Source of the DNA: Piper betle
Lineage: Eukaryota > Streptophyta > Magnoliopsida > Piperales > Piperaceae
Reading direction: 5' to 3'
Assembly (NCBI GenBank): GCA_033002965.1
Contig: JAURVB010013591.1
Span: 1-64,000 of the forward strand
DNA: 64,000 nucleotides
Shown: positions 36,203-48,619 of the stretch, in pieces
How the letters are laid out: every line of letters begins with the position of its first letter
Numbering within the stretch: position 1 is the first letter of the stretch
The notes under the pieces: generated by a model
What the model was told of the DNA's origin: nothing
Databases searched by the model: none
What the model saw: the letters and a program-made list of their open reading frames with translations, nothing else
Program-made: the position numbers and the translations under genes

Positions 36203-37460
36203 TACAATGACCCGCCCGTTCCGAGCCACGAGCCAAGTGTTACAATATGAAACTTAGTATCTCAAAAAATAATTTTCTATTATTTTTCAAAATTTTAAAT
36301 AAATTTATAACAATAAATTTAATAAAAATTGCTCAGAATAATCTAAGCCCCATGAACTGAACCAAAATCCCACTACCATGCAAACAATCTCAAGAAAAGA
36401 ATAGTCCAATAATAGAGTCCTCTAGTTGTCCCGACTCTACCCATCCTTTCATTATCATACCTGCGGAGGCAATTCCGCGTTAGTGATAAAACCACTAAGC
36501 CGCATATGTAAATGAAACAAGTCAAAATAATCCCTATTATCGTCTCAAGAGTCTTTTAGTTGTTATGAGCCTATGCCAAGCTCGTTACATGCTGGGAGGG
36601 GTGGCCACCCCATCCAACTACCATCCCATGCATGCGTATACATGCTACGTGGCCCACGGCCTGTAGTTATCGATATTTACCATTGACTCACCCTCTCGGT
36701 ATCACAAGTGCATAATGAGCCATCTTGCGCCATTGCACCCTATCACCCCTTTCGGCATGGGGGCAGGTGTTCAATCTTTCAGGGGGTACTACCTTGTGTC
36801 GAATTGAGTCAACCCCGATTGCACTCGGTGCATGGTGATCAGACACTCGAGTCGACCAAGATTCCCACACAGTAATTTTATAGAGTGCAGCCCCGTGTCG
36901 GACTGAGTCAATTCTTTTACCTCGGTTGCACTCGGTGCATGGAGGTCGAATCTGAGCTCAGGCCGACCAGGGCTGCCAAAAAGAGAAAATACAACATTTG
37001 AAATAATTATATGGACCTGGAATTGTGATGAGGTACCTGTAACTACGACACAGGATCTTAATATGGTTGTAATTTCTCTATAGCCAAATGTACTCACAAG
37101 TTATCCAGAGGATGTTTCATTTAACAACAGAACTCTCTTTTATATAAAAGAATAAGTGTAGAATTCAAGAAGTCATTATATTAAACTTTATTAATATGTG
37201 TGGAATTTAAGAAGTCACTATATTAAACTTTATTAATATATATGGAATTTAAGAAGTCATTACATTAAATTTTATAGAAAAAAACGTAATCAGTCATAAT
37301 TATATCATTCAGTGTAATGATATGATAAAGGTCATAATTGATAATTTATAATATTGATTTTTTTAAAAGAATTAATTTAATTAAATAATATTTATGGTTC
37401 GTTATAATATTTACAAAACCCTAAATAAAATAATCTAATTATTTTTTTCGGGATTTTACA
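36203..37460 (-). mobile_element. Solo LTR, 1258 bp, TSD ATCAC
   Basis: Minus strand reads TGTAAAATCCCG... and ends ...CGGGCGGGTCATTGTA. ATCAC flanks both sides (36198-36202 and 37461-37465), the expected 5-bp duplication, and the gypsy gag continues across it. No internal domain remains. It contains TTAGTGATAAAACCACTAA (around 36480), a small inverted repeat also found in the gypsy 5' LTR near 38480, so the two LTR types are distantly related. Confidence 0.82.
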
Positions 37461-37465
37461 ATCAC

Positions 37466-38040
37466 AAACATCGACCAAGTGATGGATGTGATCTCCCTTC
37501 AGTTATAGGCTAACATTTCTATAGATTACCACAAATGATAGGCCTCCTCTGAAAGTATAGTAGTAGCCTATCTAGTCTCATGTCTATTAGGTACATCCCT
37601 AGCTCCTTGGCTCCCCTCCTATGCCCTAGGAGGTAGAACTGCTAGCCAAAACTTGTGGCTCCATTGCCTCCCTGTACGACTACAATAGGTATCCTATAGA
37701 CAACCTCTAGCCTTACATTCTAGACTGCTGGAGTGGATTGAGCCAAAGCATGGATAGCTGCCCATATCTAGGATTACATTTGTTCATTGGCCAACGTCAG
37801 GTTTGCTCTCTAGTCAGGGTTCACTATATTCTATGGGTTTGCGCCCTCACTTGGTTCGATCCATGTCCTTGGTTCACCCTTTACTGATTGTCCAGAGACT
37901 TAGTATTAGCCACCATTTAAAGAATTTCAACTTAGTAACTCACTTGCCAAATTCTAAACACAAGAAAAAAATTCTAACCCTAGAGACAGTGGACTCATTG
38001 GACTTTCAACAAGGTATAATTGATATATTAATAGCTACGT
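37466..38040 (-). pseudogene. Decayed gypsy gag N-terminal region
   Basis: Lies between the primer binding site and the solo LTR insertion, where gag should start. Short stretches such as AAIHALAQST (around 37750) fit the N-terminal part of a gypsy gag, but stops and shifts prevent a continuous reading. It joins the gag piece at 36197-35797 once the solo LTR is ignored. Confidence 0.5.
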
Positions 38041-38063
38041 GGAACCATAGCTTTGAATACCAA
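38041..38063 (-). other. Primer binding site of the gypsy element
   Basis: The minus strand reads TTGGTATTCAAAGCTATGG a few bases after the 5' LTR end. This is a degenerate form of the plant TGGTATCAGAGC initiator-Met site. Confidence 0.72.
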
Positions 38064-38066
38064 GTA

Positions 38067-40247
38067 TGAGGATCCGCTTAATTTGCGAATTAGACTAGGC
38101 GCCACATTTGGGTTCGACCACAAACCCCAATTTACAAATATACAAAATAAAGTAAAATAAACCGGAATATAAATTAAAATAATCGGAATTTACCACTAAA
38201 TAAAATTCATTTATTTATCAATAATATAATTATCCCATATACTAGTTATATTCAGTATATATCAGAGTTAAATATAACATACAAAAATAATTAAATATAA
38301 ACTCCCATCGAACAAACTGTGGTCCATTATTAATAATTATAATCCAACTATAATCAAACAAGCCTAATGAACTAATCACTAATAATTATTTGATTGAGTC
38401 TCCTCCCAATGTCTCTGATCTAAGTCTAATGACACATTCCAAGCTAGTTACGAGAGGAGGTCATTCCATATTAGTGATAAAACCACTAAGTACATATATT
38501 AATAATGAACAAGTCAATTAACACATAGTCTACCCGTAACCCCTATCTAACAGATTTGGTCAATCTGTTAGAAAGAATTTCCATTTATTATGACAAACGT
38601 TGTTTGCCCAAAGGGATTACAATACACCTAATCCCCCCAGACTCTAGTGTTCGAGTACATACTAGCTATGCCGGTTTCTAAACCCCAAAACCTAAACCAC
38701 ATCTTTCCGCTAGGAAAGTAAAGTCCTGACGGTAAGTCTAACATAGCAATGCCATAAATTTGCTTCTCTCCCCACCAATCAATGGTCATATAGTGTATTA
38801 TATACTTATCATACAAATTATATAAACCTTGAAAAGCCTCCTTAGATTACTTATCCCGTGGATGCTCTAGAATCTTTTCAGCTCAAAAGCTAGCAAGCAC
38901 TTCTTAGAATCCAAAGATATACATTAGGGAATGTCTATTTATTAACTCTCATGATATACAATGCATGAGATGATTCACACAAAAATATAGCTCAAACACA
39001 TCCATGTCATATCAATAAATAATCCACAATAATTAACTTTATTTTAAGAAATCATACATTACTTTTTTAAAAATGTAAAAAAATAAAAATACAAAGGGTC
39101 AGGTAAGTGTCGCAGCTTCAGCTCTAAGCACAGCGACATTGCTGCCGAAAATCAAATACATACACACGAGTGTCGCAACGTTGATATTCTCAGTTTTCTG
39201 ATGCCGCACCGCAGGTCACAATAGTGTCTCATACGATAGCAATGTTGCAACACCAAACTCTCGATTTCTAAGTGTCTTGACAATGTCTCGTCCACATGAC
39301 AAATTCAATATGCATGGTTGCGACGCTGGTATGTTGTGTCGTAGCACTCCTGCCCAAAACAAAATAATGGTTTTTTGTTTTTATTTATTTTGTAATTAAT
39401 TATCATATAATAAAACTCTAATTAGTCCAACAAGTTAATTAACCTTTTAACATATACCCATGCTAAGTTTTCATACAATTAATCATAGTATTTAATTTCA
39501 CCATTAAAGCACAATTTAACAAGATACTCTTATATAACCTGCTACATGAATTATCTATCATCTTAATGTAATTATAAACATGCAAATTTCCATAATATCA
39601 TTATACATCTAATTATCATATATTTTTTATCCTGATTTAAAGAATAAAATAAATATTACCAAGATCCTTAATTTGAACAAGAGCAAGCGTACATAATTCA
39701 TTTTTTTCATGAAATTCATGTCCAATAAGTTCAATCTCCCAATACTCAATGAACCGCACCATAATATCATCAAACCACAAAATTTACAGATTTCTTAACA
39801 TCGCAATTCATCAAAAAATTTAGGTAAAATCAATCATAACATAATGTATGCATGCATTACACTCAAAGCAATTAAAATATGGTGACTTATGATGATGAAG
39901 ACAAAGAAAACGATGGAATTACTAACTCCTAGTCATCCCTCCCCCTTCCTCCCTAGAAGCCTCAGAAAATAATCAAGAGAGAGAGAGAGAGAGAGAGGGG
40001 TCAACCTCTCTCTTTAAAACTTATATATTACCGTCTCCTAATTAGTAGGGATATTTTGACAATTTCTATTGAAAATACTAAAAATACTTAAAAATACATA
40101 ATTAAGTATTTTATTCCCTCATTTAAAATAATTAATAATCTGAAATAAATTTTCCTGAATTATCCTATCTGGTTAAAGCCTTCTCAGTTAAATTTTACCC
40201 AATTAATTAAATAATCAAATAAAAATCTAGTTTGACTTAGGACCTCA
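38067..40247 (-). repeat. 5' LTR of the gypsy element (2181 bp)
   Basis: The minus strand runs from TGAGGTCCTAAG (40247) to GGATCCTCA (38067), with ends forming a short imperfect inverted repeat. The part 38912-40247 is duplicated in the 3' LTR at 26238-29199. An AG microsatellite lies at 39976-39997. The hairpin-forming TTAGTGATAAAACCACTAA is near 38480. Confidence 0.78.
39976..39997. repeat. AG dinucleotide repeat
   Basis: About eleven AG units within the gypsy 5' LTR. The other LTR copy has only a short AGAGAGAG near 27280. Confidence 0.9.
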
Positions 40248-41110
40248 TAGTGCTTAGAGGTGCCTATTAGGAACCAATGCCTAATGGTTCTGGGTACTCA
40301 TATAATCGAGTTTAGTTTTAGTAAAAAGGGTACCCTTTTATAATGGTCATATTTTGTTTTGAGTATCGGATCCCCGGTTTTAAATAATATATTTTTTAAA
40401 AAAATTATCTACTATGGTTTAAACTTTCTCATAGAGATATATATATATATATGTTTATATATATAATAAATAATAAATAGTTGGGTTTGGTATGTTGGCT
40501 AAAGGTGATTAACATGATTAGTACAATACCTGACTAAACCTAACCAGTAGGCTCCTCTAAGAACGACATCCTTTTTTGACCCTTTGACAATGTTAAATGG
40601 GAAAAAAAAGGCAATTGTCATTTCATGATCATATCTACTCTTATTAATAAGAGAGGAATTTAATCTTAGTATCACATTAAAAGTAAGAGATTTAACCGAT
40701 CAAAATATAATAAAGATAAAAAAACCAATTAAATTATTATAGTATATCTTTTTATTCAATTATGATATATTTTTTAAGCCAAAATCAATCATAATTTATA
40801 TCTAATATATTAATTATTATAATCTATATTATTATTTAACGATAGTTTATTCATAAAATTAAAGTACATTTGTGTATAAGATGTGCATGGGGCAACATCT
40901 TGCCTAGCATTTTTTCGATCTATGGGATTGAAAGCAAGTTGGCACAAAATTTGGACACAATACAATCTTGGGTATTAGGAAGAACACCTGCAACTTCTAT
41001 TCCGTCAGCAAGTAAACCTTTCTTATTTGATCCACTCCTTTCTCCTACGAAAATGACAAACAATTGGAAGCCAGATTCATGTGGCTCCTGAATGGGCAAT
41101 GACTTAAAAA
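40248..41110. other. AT-rich intergenic sequence downstream of the SDR locus
   Basis: No gene seen. A TA repeat lies at about 40436-40464. It may hold the 3' untranslated region of the SDR locus near 41.1 kb. Confidence 0.6.
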
Positions 41111-41120
41111 GGTGAAGATC

Positions 41121-42984
41121 TTAAAGGGATGAGAAAATAGGGACACCAGAAAGCGTGGCGCCGGCGTCGACAATGAAAATGTTGCCGGTGATATACTCTG
41201 ATAAGTCATGAATCAGATACCGGACTAGAGACGTCAATGCCGGATCAGTGGTGCCATACGTTCTCAAAGGCACAGTCCTCTCTGCAACTCTGTTGAGCCA
41301 GTTTTTGTGCATGAGACTCTCGGTTATCTCCGACCTAAACAATCCAGGAGCTATTGAGTTCACTCTAATCCTGTACTCACCCAACTCCAAAGCCATCACC
41401 TATAATCACATTTACACGAAAAATAAATATTGCCCTGTTGGTTGTGTTTGTAATCTACCTTGTACTTGATGGGAATGTTATAGAGGAAGATTTATAACTT
41501 ACCCTGGTCATGGCATCCACGCCTGTTTTTGAAGCAGAGTAGCCAACACCACCTGGAAGTTGCCCACGAGGAAGCCCGGCAATGGAAGAAATGTTGATCA
41601 CAGATCCTCTTATGTTAGAGTCTCGCATCCGACAGCAAACAGACTTCGATACCAGCCAAGAACCTGTTAGATTTGTCTTAAAAACATCGTCCCATTCTTC
41701 TTCGGTTAAATCCAGTGGAGAAACCACACTTCCTGATAAAATATTCATGTAGAATTTCCATCATTTTTGCCGTAAATCGAAGTCAAAAACAAGTTAAGGG
41801 AGAACTTTCTATGTTCATTAATTTTTATTCTTGGGTTTCCATTATTTAGAGAATAAATTTGCCCATGATCTAAATTTTTCTGAATTTCATGTCAACAACG
41901 TAACAGGGGCATTTTATATAACTCGATGGCAATAAAGGAGATGGACAAGATCGCCTTTAGTCTACTCAATCAAGGCAGGTAAGTCCAACTTTCGACTTTG
42001 AATCAATTTTAGAAGGACTAGACCTGGAATGGAGTAAAGGTCTAGGCAGGCTCAGGGCAATTTCCTTGCTCTAACTCAGACTTAAAATATTACACATACA
42101 AAGTCAAATCAGAAAGACTTCAAATACTAGCATGGAATCTTATATGAAGAAGGAAAAACCAAGCTGATATCATAATATATTAAAAAGGAAGGTGGAAGTC
42201 ACTCATTATAATTTTTGTTAACATAGAAATTTTATATGGATCACTTTGGTAAGGATTAAGGAAGAGCAATAGCATAATTTTCAAAGTGTTCCATAGTTCA
42301 TACCAACCAAAGTGTTCGAGCTTTACTAATTTGAAAGCAGTTGGTTCAATGGCTCAATGATGCATCCACAGGAACCACTATTTCCCTTTCAACTAGACTA
42401 CCATTTATCCTCTGCTATCCTCCTTATTCTATCCCACATATTCCCAACCTCAATTCCTTCAATCTTTCACAAAACCCCATACAAACTTATTGGGTCATCA
42501 ACTGCACAGATCCAACCTATATTTTTCAAATTGTAATCATTCACTAAAGCCCTAATTCCATCACAGCATTAACATCAAGAGATTGAACATATAAAAAAAT
42601 AAAAAATTGGCCTGATGAAATGGCATCAACCCACCTCCTCGAATTCCTGCGCTGTTAACCAAAGCATCAATCCTCCCGAACACCTTCCAAGCCCGCTGCA
42701 CCGAGGCGTCAATGGCAGCACCGTCGGCCGTCACGTCAAGAACCACGGCGGCTGCGGCGTTGCCGGGATACCTCCGACGCCGCGGATGAAAATGATGGGC
42801 CACGGAGCCTCTCAATCTCCTCACAAAGTGATTGGAGGCGGTCTGTCCTCCGGGCAGCGGCGATCACCCTGCAACCGGCCTTGGCGAGGTCCACGCAGAT
42901 ATCCCTGCCTATACCGGAGGAAGCACCGGTCACCATCACCACCTTCCCCGTGGAGACGCTTCCATGGCCGGTGGTTGTGCTCAT
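41121..42984 (-). CDS. Short-chain dehydrogenase/reductase, three exons, frameshift in exon 1
   Basis: Encodes a classical SDR (NAD(P)H-dependent oxidoreductase, FabG-like; substrate unknown) of about 285 residues. Exon 1 42984-42635, exon 2 41732-41503, exon 3 41399-41121. Introns begin GTGGGT (42634) and GTAAGT (41502) and end in ATCAG and TATAG. Motifs: cofactor loop TGASSGIG near residue 19, arginine-rich stretch AAARR, NSAGIRG (in place of NNAG), catalytic Ser in [15 protein letters not shown] with catalytic Tyr and Lys, then IRVNSIAPG, and SGVPIFSSL at the C-terminus, as in plant SDRs of this group. In exon 1 the reading frame changes once between about 42785 and 42745: the frame from ATG 42984 runs to a stop soon after, while the correct continuation (VVLDVTADG) is one base over. 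The exon sum is 859 nt, not a multiple of three. This is either a pseudogene, an allele-specific lesion or a base error. An out-of-frame ATG in stronger context lies 10 nt upstream. Confidence 0.85.
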
Positions 42985-43085
42985 TGTCTGCCATGGCTCT
43001 CTCTATCTTGATCTCCGTCAAGAGGAAGGTGAAGTGGGCTGGGAAAGAAGCGGTGTTAATGTTATAAAAGGATCGTTCGAAGTCA

Positions 43086-43098
43086 TTAATATATAAGG
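43086..43098 (-). promoter_or_regulatory. Possible TATA box of the SDR locus
   Basis: The minus strand reads CCTTATATATTAATG about 100 nt upstream of the start codon, a reasonable distance for a plant TATA element. A second candidate, TTTTATAAC, lies near 43062-43070. Position is the only support. Confidence 0.3.
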
Positions 43099-43099
43099 C

Positions 43100-46000
43100 A
43101 GTGTTGAAGACAAAGTATCTGAGACATAAATCAGGTCATATGAATATAAATTCTATCATAATTTACCAGTAATAGTATATATTGTAGTAGGTACAAGAAT
43201 ATAAATACCGAGTTACTTGTAGTTATGGAAATTGAGGTTAACATGAGGCACACAAGGAAGATGTTAAGAGTTACGGGTTGGATGCGTCAAATCATGTGGC
43301 AAACGATTGCGCCATATACAAATGTAAGTGCCGCAACATAATTTCAAACATTTTAAAGTAGATCAATTAAAAATGTTATGCGGCATGCCCACAAACACGA
43401 AAAAAAATTTTGAGGTTAGATCAAGTAAATTTAGCCAATACCATGCACAATAAAAATGTTACATTCTTATGCGTACACGAGGTTTGGAGTTGACCAAGAA
43501 GCGAGTAGTTATACGATATGCCTACAAATAAAAGATGCTCATAATTGTTTATTTTGACTTGAATAAAATATGTAAACAATATTAATAATTTGGGTTCCTA
43601 TTCAAATGTTCCCCAACACTATAGAAGTAAATAAACTTTGATTCTTTTAAAAGTTTTATTTTTTTATAAAAAGTACGTACTAACCTTATTATAAAAGATC
43701 ATAATGTTTACGATTAAATTGTCAAAATAATTAATTGAAAGAACCACATGGAGAGAACTCCAACCACAAAGGATACCTATACCATAGTTTTAAAAAGCCT
43801 TTTTATTTCTAACTTAAAAAATCGTTGAGTTGATTGAGTCAAACTTCATAAATTATTCCATACTAAATGATTTTATAATTTATTTTCAAATCAAATTATA
43901 ATATTTACCAAAACCTATTATTTTTCTTTTAGATTAGCCAAATCAATATTTGTTAAGTAACATAAATCATATATTTATTAATTTAAAGAGCCAAGTATAT
44001 ATATATATATATATGCATTCGTATAATTTTTACTTATATAATTAAAAATTAATATAAATGACTCTAAGATGGCTTAGAAGCAATGATTTCAAGTCAACTC
44101 TATGCCATGCATAATTGTAGTGAGTTTTTAAACTGTGATATATACTAGCTACGACATTTTCTACTTGCCACATATTTATACTACAATATATGTATATAAT
44201 TTGACAAACACATAGTAGTTACATAAACATATTGATTAATATAAAATTTTCATGTAATTTTATTTAAAATGAATTATTTTACTATACTAGTCAAAATAAC
44301 CAACAAAAAATTTTATTATTTATGTACATGAGCTACAACTCGTGCATCTTATATTAGGTACAAACTTTATCTCACATTTTAGCCATATTCATTTTGATTG
44401 GTAAAGTAACTATAATAAAAATAAATTTTAATATATTTTAAGATAGTTCACTCTTAAGAAAACTTAAATTAAGTCATTTTTAATGTGAACCTCTTATTTG
44501 TGAACTCTTCTTTCTATATACGTAGGCTCCATTAGATAGGCTAGCTCCACCAGTAAAAAGAGTTAAGATTTGAACGGTGACAGCTCCTATAAATTATATG
44601 AGTTATACAAAGCTCACTTTAATTTTCCTTGTAAGAAAAACATATCATGTTTTAAATTATTATATATAACCATCTATAACATATTCAACATTTATAAACT
44701 AATCATTAGTAAATTAACTAAATTGAAAATAATCCACATAAATTAGAAATTTTAGTCTTTTAAAAAAATTTAATTTTTTTTTAATTCAGCCAAGGTTGAG
44801 TTCAATTTGTTGCGGATCAAAAGATATCACCATATAAGAAGATTATTTTTTTGAGAACTAAAAATTTAACTAGAGAACAAGTTCAAAATCTAATTTGGTT
44901 AATTTTTTCTATTTATTTTTACCGAATCATGCTGATCAACTTACCCATAAAAAAACAATGTGAAAAGTATATATGTATTGAATTTCTATGAAGTTGATTT
45001 CGTATAAATGCTCAGATTCTCTTGAGACATTCGGACTGTCTTCATGCTTTGACTCGCATTCCCTAATGTAGACGGCTTCTAGAGGGGAGAAATGTTTAAC
45101 GTGTCAGCGTTGAATTAGCGCGTGGAGTTTAAATGCTACAGACGTGTTTCACGGTTTCTTCTTTATAATATATACTTTACTATATATTATTTCTTGACAT
45201 TGTTGACGCGGGTCAACTATTTCCAACTTGCATAAATAATATTCAATTATCAATTGGCATTTTCCCATTCTTACCCCTGAGATTCCAAGAAGCTACGTAA
45301 AAAGTGTTTAATGGAGTCAATTAAAAACTTGATAAGAACAAGGAAATTGTAAAGAAATTTCATTTCCGTAGTTGAATTAAATGAAGGGGGCAAGCAAGGA
45401 CGCCGCCAATTAGTACGATAATTAGTAAAATTAATAAATTTAGTTAGGAGTTAACCTTGTATGCTTAATAGTCATGGTCAGACAAAAATTTTACCAGTGA
45501 TTTAGCTACAATTGTTCATGCTCTATCCGTTTAGATAATATTGAACAAGATGTCGCATCATATTTAACCTATACTAGATAAATTTTAATTGTATACCTTA
45601 ACTTTCATTGAATAATAGGATGAACTATAATAATTTAATATCTTTAGATTTAAATTTTGATTGACTTTAAACATATTTTAATTAAATTTAAGATAAATTA
45701 TAATTATTTGATTTAATTTTTTATATTTTTATTGTACTTTTTTTAAGGCAATTAGACTGACTTTTATTAGTAGAAAGTTAAAAATTGAGGTTGGCTGATT
45801 TTATACTTATAACCTTCCGCACTAAAAATTATTTTTATGGTATTTACAAAAAATTAAAGTGACCGGATTTGAACTTGTGGCCCTATACTATTGAAGTATT
45901 TTTATTGTATTTCTTTTAAAAAAATTAAAGTTAGTTGGATTTGAACCTGTGGCCCTATATGGTAGAAGTATTTTTATTATATTTTTTTAATTTTTTTGCA

Positions 46001-48440
46001 TTTTGATTGATTAAATCTCTTACTTTTAATTAGAGGCTAGCATTGAGCTCTCTTTTTATTAATCTTTTTTTAAAGAAATTGAGGATAGTTTTTTTTTGCA
46101 CCTGTGACTCTCTATAGTATAGTAGAAGGTATTTTTTAGATTGTTTTAATGTTTTAATTGGTTAAATCTCTTAATTTTAATTAGAGGTCATTGTTGAATT
46201 CTCCATCTATTAATAAAAGTAGACTAATAAATTTAGTTAGGAGTTGACCTTGTATGCTCAATAGTCATGGTCCAGCAAAAGTTTTGCTTGTGATTTCCCT
46301 AAAATTGTTACAAAAGTTTTGCTTGTCATTTCCCTAAAATTGTTGATGCTCTCTTCTTTTATTAGCTAATATATGACAACGACCTAGGTTCTTTTTTTCC
46401 TATAAGGTCAATATTTTTAGTTTCTCTATTCTTTCAATTTTTCATTAAAATTTTGATTATAATATTAAGGCAAAACTACATGTTCGATCGCAACAGGGAA
46501 GAACTTTATTTTTTATGTATCTGTATCTTCCTCATTGGTGGTTTTAACAGTTTGAGATGATTCAAATATTTTGCAATTATCATCTCCATGGACAATTTAG
46601 ATTTGAACCTTTTGATAGATCTTCATGATGTGCGCATGGTCATGGGTAATCCTGCTAAAATCTCAACTCATCCATGATTGCAAAAGCCTAAAAGAATCAA
46701 AAGATTATAGAGATTCTTTGTTTGATATTGGGAAGGTTAGTAAACAAGGGATGATACTAGGAGTAGGCTTTGAGAAGAAAAAGGATTAAGAGTAGATCCT
46801 CTTAGAAAGAGTTTAGCAATTTTATCCTCCATTATATCAAAATTTATTTCAAAAATTAGAAAACAGAGAAGTTACCTGTTCTTGAGGACAGGGAATCCAA
46901 CCTCTAACATTGATAAATATGTTTTGCTTAAATTTTTGGCTAATATATTCATCTAGAAGTGATCATGATTATTTTGAGAATTTTTATAATGTAATCATAA
47001 TTAATTTGTATACAAAATAATTAAATCAATATAAATTTTATATAAAAATATGTTAAATAAAATTATTTAAAAATTTCATATTTTTTCGTACCAACCAAAT
47101 AAGCCTTAAATTATAACTATCAACCTAGCCGATTCAAATTGGGTTTGTACTTTGTTCTTGCCTCTTCAAAGGCCTAATCATGGCACTACCGAGATGAGAA
47201 ATGTGTATGTTTTTTAACGTGTGGTATTACCATATTTAATCTTTAGTATAATTAAAAAAAAAATTGTACTATCAAAATTTTAACTCCATTTCTGACTTCT
47301 CAAGTTAAACTCTACAAATAATATCATACTAACAAATTTCCTTATCAATTTTTTACGTCAAGTAAAAACTTATTAGAACATGTTGTTTTTCTTTTTATTT
47401 AACTAAATTACCATTTTAAATAATATAAATAATATATTTATTAATTCAAATATCAAAAATGATATATGTTAAATTTATATAATATCTTTTTATTTACTTA
47501 ATTAAAAAACCTATATAAATTACCATTTGGAGTCAACTTTACTCCATGACAAACAAGTTAAGTAAAAAATTTTAAACTATGGTCTTTAACACTCAAGATT
47601 CTCCTATGCATTAGATCTACAAAAATGTATTTTGTTATTAAACTAATCATGAAGTGAATAATGAGCACGAAAACAAAAAAACACAAGAAATTACCGAGAA
47701 TAAATTATGAAGTTCAACTGTACTGAAATCTAATAGTCATGCATGAACCATGCACAATATATTTCAAAGATAAATTTTAATTTTATAAACAAATCTTCAT
47801 GGAATAATGAGATAAATTCTATTTTTTAATGATAGACTCTGCTTAAATAAGATGTGTTATAGTAATTTGATTTATTTTCTTTTTTTTGTATTTTGATTGA
47901 TCGAACCTCCTACTAACGAGACTTTGAGTTCTAATTTTTAAAATTTATTCAATTTTTTAGAAATGATAAAAATAATGATAATTTTTTTATATGGTAGATT
48001 AGAGATATGAGGAGAGTGATAGGATTTGATGGCAACAGTGAAAGAATGGAAATTTGAAATTGATTGTTCAATTCAAATTGGTAGCCCTGTTGGGTAGTGT
48101 GTGGGTTTGGAAGATGATTGCTTTTGCTTGCACTGGGAAGTTGATATTATTGGATTTCTTATCACGTTAATTGTTGATATTTATAAACACGTCTTTTGTA
48201 GTTTACAGATGCTGGGGACAGAATTGGTGAATCGTATGAATTCTTGTTATTTGAAATTCTACATGTAGGACAATAATTCTTCATTTCTTACTGAAAAGAA
48301 TTTTCTTTGGTAATTTCCTTCTGCAGGCAGTTGCTATTGTGTTTTCACATATATTTTCTACATCCAGTCCGTTTTAACAAACGCCTCTAAATAGGTAGGA
48401 AACTGCGCAACTGATTCTGCTGATGAATCAGCATAATATA
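43100..48440. other. Long AT-rich intergenic region
   Basis: No gene, domain or intact element was recognised over 5.3 kb. It contains a TA repeat at about 43997-44013, local direct repeats (45432-46350) and many A/T homopolymer runs. Confidence 0.65.
45432..46350. repeat. Cluster of direct and tandem repeats
   Basis: Three patterns are visible. (a) About 100 bp beginning AATAAATTTAGTTAGGAGTT near 45432 recurs near 46228. (b) A ~75-bp unit containing GGATTTGAAC(C/T)TGTGGCCC is repeated in tandem at about 45860-45990, with a worn copy near 46090. (c) An almost perfect 35-bp tandem duplication lies at 46276-46310 and 46311-46345. No terminal structure of a known transposon was found. Confidence 0.75.
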
Positions 48441-48448
48441 TTTTGCAG

Positions 48449-48616
48449 TGTCTCGACTGTCTGGAACCAGAGAAACTGCCCAGCAACAAGTCTTGATTGG
48501 ACGGGTTTGCTAGCTGGGTCCACCATTATGTTATTGACAGTATTATGGGGCACTTGTCTTATTGTTGGGGAGGGGCCTGTCAGAAAGTTCGTCTTCATCC
48601 CAGAACTCATGGATTG
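48449..48616 (+). pseudogene. Decayed exon resembling a plant Na+/Ca2+ exchanger-like (NCL) protein
   Basis: An acceptor-like TATATTTTGCAG precedes VSRLSGTRETAQQQVLIG in one frame and GLLAGSTIMLLTVLWGTC, LIVG in the next. Together they resemble the membrane segment after the first exchanger domain in plant NCL/EF-hand cation exchangers (SG...AQ.QV..GMGLLAGST..LLT..WGTC.VVG). A missing base near 48508 breaks the frame between the halves. A GTAAGG donor follows at 48617. No other exon of such a gene was recognised nearby, so this is a stray gene fragment. The family call rests on recall of the motif. Confidence 0.5.
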
Positions 48617-48619
48617 GTA

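Larger units (their letters stand above)
26238..40247 (-). mobile_element. Decayed Ty3/gypsy retrotransposon with nested insertions
   Basis: On the minus strand the order is 5' LTR (40247-38067), primer binding site (38063-38041), broken gag (38040-35797, interrupted by two inserted LTRs), protease, RNase H and integrase remnants (32030-29200) and 3' LTR (29199-26238, left part missing, interrupted by a hAT element). The gag-PR-RT-RH-IN order and the style of the RNase H and integrase motifs place it in Ty3/gypsy, probably near the Tekay/Del chromoviruses. The right flank begins TAGTG, but the left end is truncated, so no duplication can be tested. It was the host for at least three later insertions. 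Confidence 0.82.

Noticed and set aside
42615..43096. Plus-strand frames of 71-150 residues
   Set aside because: Antisense to SDR exon 1. The conserved motifs and splice sites are all on the minus strand.
45860..45960. GGATTTGAACCTGTGG resembling a tRNA T-arm
   Set aside because: No acceptor stem, D-arm or anticodon arm could be built around it, and it recurs as part of a tandem repeat.
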